Source: Pelotomaculum sp.
GTDB lineage: Bacteria > Bacillota > Desulfotomaculia > Desulfotomaculales > Pelotomaculaceae
Direction of reading: 5' to 3'
Assembly (NCBI GenBank): GCA_003489345.1
Contig: DNIT01000088.1
Coordinates: forward strand, 19,084-31,427
Length of the DNA: 12,344 nt
How positions within the stretch are numbered: position 1 is the stretch's first letter; each line of letters begins with the position of its first letter. Positions 11,297-12,344 of the stretch are shown here, piece after piece. Made by a program: the position numbers and the translations under genes. The notes beneath the pieces were generated by a model. That model was not told where the DNA came from. It ran no database searches and worked only from the letters and a program-made list of their open reading frames with translations.

Positions 11297-12344
11297 AATA
11301 AAACACAAAACCTGCATAGTGTTGACTGCTGATGGAGAATACCGGGAGGTTCTTCTGCCTGGAGGATCCGTACCCCGCCTCGGCCAGGAGATTCAACTGG
11401 AAAACAGGAGAAAATGGCCTTATTTGAAGCAGTTAATGGTTGCTGCCTCATTGTTCATTATTTTGATGGGCGGCTTGCTGTACTTTGAGGAGGTGCCTCC
11501 CGCTGCAGCCTACCTGACTATTGACATCAACCCCAGTATAGAACTGGCTGTCTCCGCCGCGGGAAAGGTCATCTCAGCCCGCGCCATGGATGATGAAGGG
11601 GAGAAAATCCTGTCTGAGGTCAAGGTGAAGGGCCAGGACTTGCGTGAAGCAGTTAGATTGATTGTAGCGCAGGCAGTTGCGGATAATTATATTGAAGAAT
11701 CAGGCGATAACGTAATACTGGCGACCCTTACCGTTGCCTCCGGCGACGAGCCTCTGGTTGACCTGAACTCGGTTTACGAAGCAATCAGGAGTCCGATGGA
11801 GTCGAGCGGTCTGGAATCAGATGTGATTATAGAGCCGGTCGAGCCGGAACTGCGCCAGGAAGCTGTCACCTCCGGCATCTCCACCGGCAGGTATCTGCTG
11901 CTTAATAAATCAGATAAAAAAGGGCTGCAGATCAGCATAAGCGACATTACCTCGATGAGCCTGGGGAAACTGGAAAAGGAAAAAAAGATGAACCTGGTAG
12001 ACCTGGTTGCCGGTAAGGATGATGATCGCCGGGGTAATGGCAACAAGCAAGGCCAGGAGAATATTACTAGAAATCGCGGCATATATTTTGAACGCCAGAA
12101 ATCAGCCGGAGATCAAGGAAAATCGGCGGGAAGGGTTAAAGCATCTGAGGAAAGACAAGCCGGAAGTAACGCTGGTATGAAAGATGCAGACGGCAAGGGA
12201 TCCAAAGGCAACGGCGAAGATAAACGTGAGGGCGCTGGGAACAACGGCCGGGATAAAGACAAATCCGGCGGCAGCTCTTACAAAAACGGCAGCTCTTACA
12301 AAAACGGCAACGCAGACAAAGGCGGTAACTCTGACAAAAGCGGT
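11271..12344 (+). CDS. rsgI: Anti-sigma-I factor RsgI, 3'-truncated by the window
   Basis: The ATG at 11271 has AAGGGGG 6 nt upstream and lies inside the end of sigI. 358 residues are visible and the frame is still open at the edge. Layout: cytoplasmic RsgI-N anti-sigma domain (about 5-50, MVVEIKHKTCIVLTADGEY), one membrane helix (about 54-72), then an extracellular SEA-like domain (about 80-200) starting YLTIDINPSIEL. N87-P88 in that motif matches the Asn-Pro bond reported to self-cleave in RsgI proteins, a step in signal-induced intramembrane proteolysis. From about 245 the tail is low-complexity, rich in Gly, Lys, Asn, Asp and Ser, with SSYKNG repeated at 335-346. Many clostridial RsgI proteins end in a carbohydrate-binding domain; whether this one does lies outside the window. 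It holds SigI at the membrane until signalled. Confidence 0.92.
   Translation, partial: MSAHGMVVEIKHKTCIVLTADGEYREVLLPGGSVPRLGQEIQLENRRKWPYLKQLMVAASLFIILMGGLLYFEEVPPAAAYLTIDINPSIELAVSAAGKVISARAMDDEGEKILSEVKVKGQDLREAVRLIVAQAVADNYIEESGDNVILATLTVASGDEPLVDLNSVYEAIRSPMESSGLESDVIIEPVEPELRQEAVTSGISTGRYLLLNKSDKKGLQISISDITSMSLGKLEKEKKMNLVDLVAGKDDDRRGNGNKQGQENITRNRGIYFERQKSAGDQGKSAGRVKASEERQAGSNAGMKDADGKGSKGNGEDKREGAGNNGRDKDKSGGSSYKNGSSYKNGNADKGGNSDKSG
12270..12305 (+). repeat. Exact 18-bp tandem repeat in rsgI
   Basis: GGCAGCTCTTACAAAAAC occurs twice head to tail (12270-12287 and 12288-12305), encoding the repeated hexapeptide GSSYKN. Two diverged units (GNADKG, GNSDKS) follow up to the window edge. 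Exact identity suggests recent slippage, so the copy number may vary between strains. Confidence 0.85.

Noticed and set aside
10906..11451. 181-residue open frame on the minus strand
   Set aside because: It is antisense to sigI and the start of rsgI, both of which are clear by homology.
1..12344. CRISPR array, tRNA genes, complete insertion sequence or toxin-antitoxin pair
   Set aside because: Searched by eye on both strands. The short repeats present are coding or single-pair repeats, and no transposase, spacer array or cloverleaf was found.

Overview
The window looks like a chromosomal segment of an anaerobic, spore-former-type Firmicute (Clostridia, probably Peptococcaceae such as the Pelotomaculum/Desulfotomaculum group). 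This placement is an inference from the gene content: a sigI-rsgI pair, a tungsten-type aldehyde:ferredoxin oxidoreductase with a poly-ferredoxin partner, c-di-GMP turnover proteins, strong GGAGG-type ribosome binding sites and many short U-tailed terminators. I saw no tRNA, rRNA, CRISPR array, complete insertion sequence or phage gene.

Layout. (1) 1-711: the 3' part of a CBS-domain/GGDEF diguanylate cyclase gene whose 5' end lies outside the window. (2) 856-1767: a small terminator-bounded unit with a single-pass LysM protein, which appears to lack a normal start codon (ATA where ATG is expected), and a 60-residue protein. (3) 1782-2195: a small gene that seems broken by two compensating homopolymer indels. 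Its 5' part would encode a membrane segment and its 3' part encodes an unusual five-fold octapeptide repeat. (4) Minus strand, 4913 to 2202: an HD-GYP c-di-GMP phosphodiesterase followed by a ComM/YifB AAA+ ATPase. (5) 5300-7467: a four-cluster ferredoxin and an AOR catalytic subunit, overlapping by one base (TAATG), ending before a 19-bp hairpin. (6) 7807-8703: a stand-alone UbiA-family prenyltransferase. (7) 8868-9449: a lipoprotein with a Gln-Gly-Pro repeat. (8) 9450-10216: an intergenic block with hairpins and a roughly 38-bp direct repeat, a two-TM small protein, and a 38-residue minus-strand protein. (9) 10541-12344: sigI (TTG start) overlapping rsgI by 26 bp. rsgI runs off the right edge and has a Gly/Lys/Asn/Asp-rich tail with an exact 18-bp tandem repeat.

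How the genes may work together. The GGDEF and HD-GYP proteins could make and degrade the same second messenger, but they are not co-transcribed. The ferredoxin and AOR form one translationally coupled redox unit in which the ferredoxin would carry electrons to or from the tungstopterin enzyme. SigI-RsgI is an envelope-sensing sigma/anti-sigma pair, and a CCCCC/CGAC element upstream of sigI may be an autoregulatory promoter. The LysM protein, lipoprotein and RsgI tail are all predicted to face the cell exterior. I found no complete new defence or mobile system. The most unusual signals are the broken octapeptide-repeat gene, the ATA-start LysM gene, the 9620-9747 repeat element and the sigI leader.
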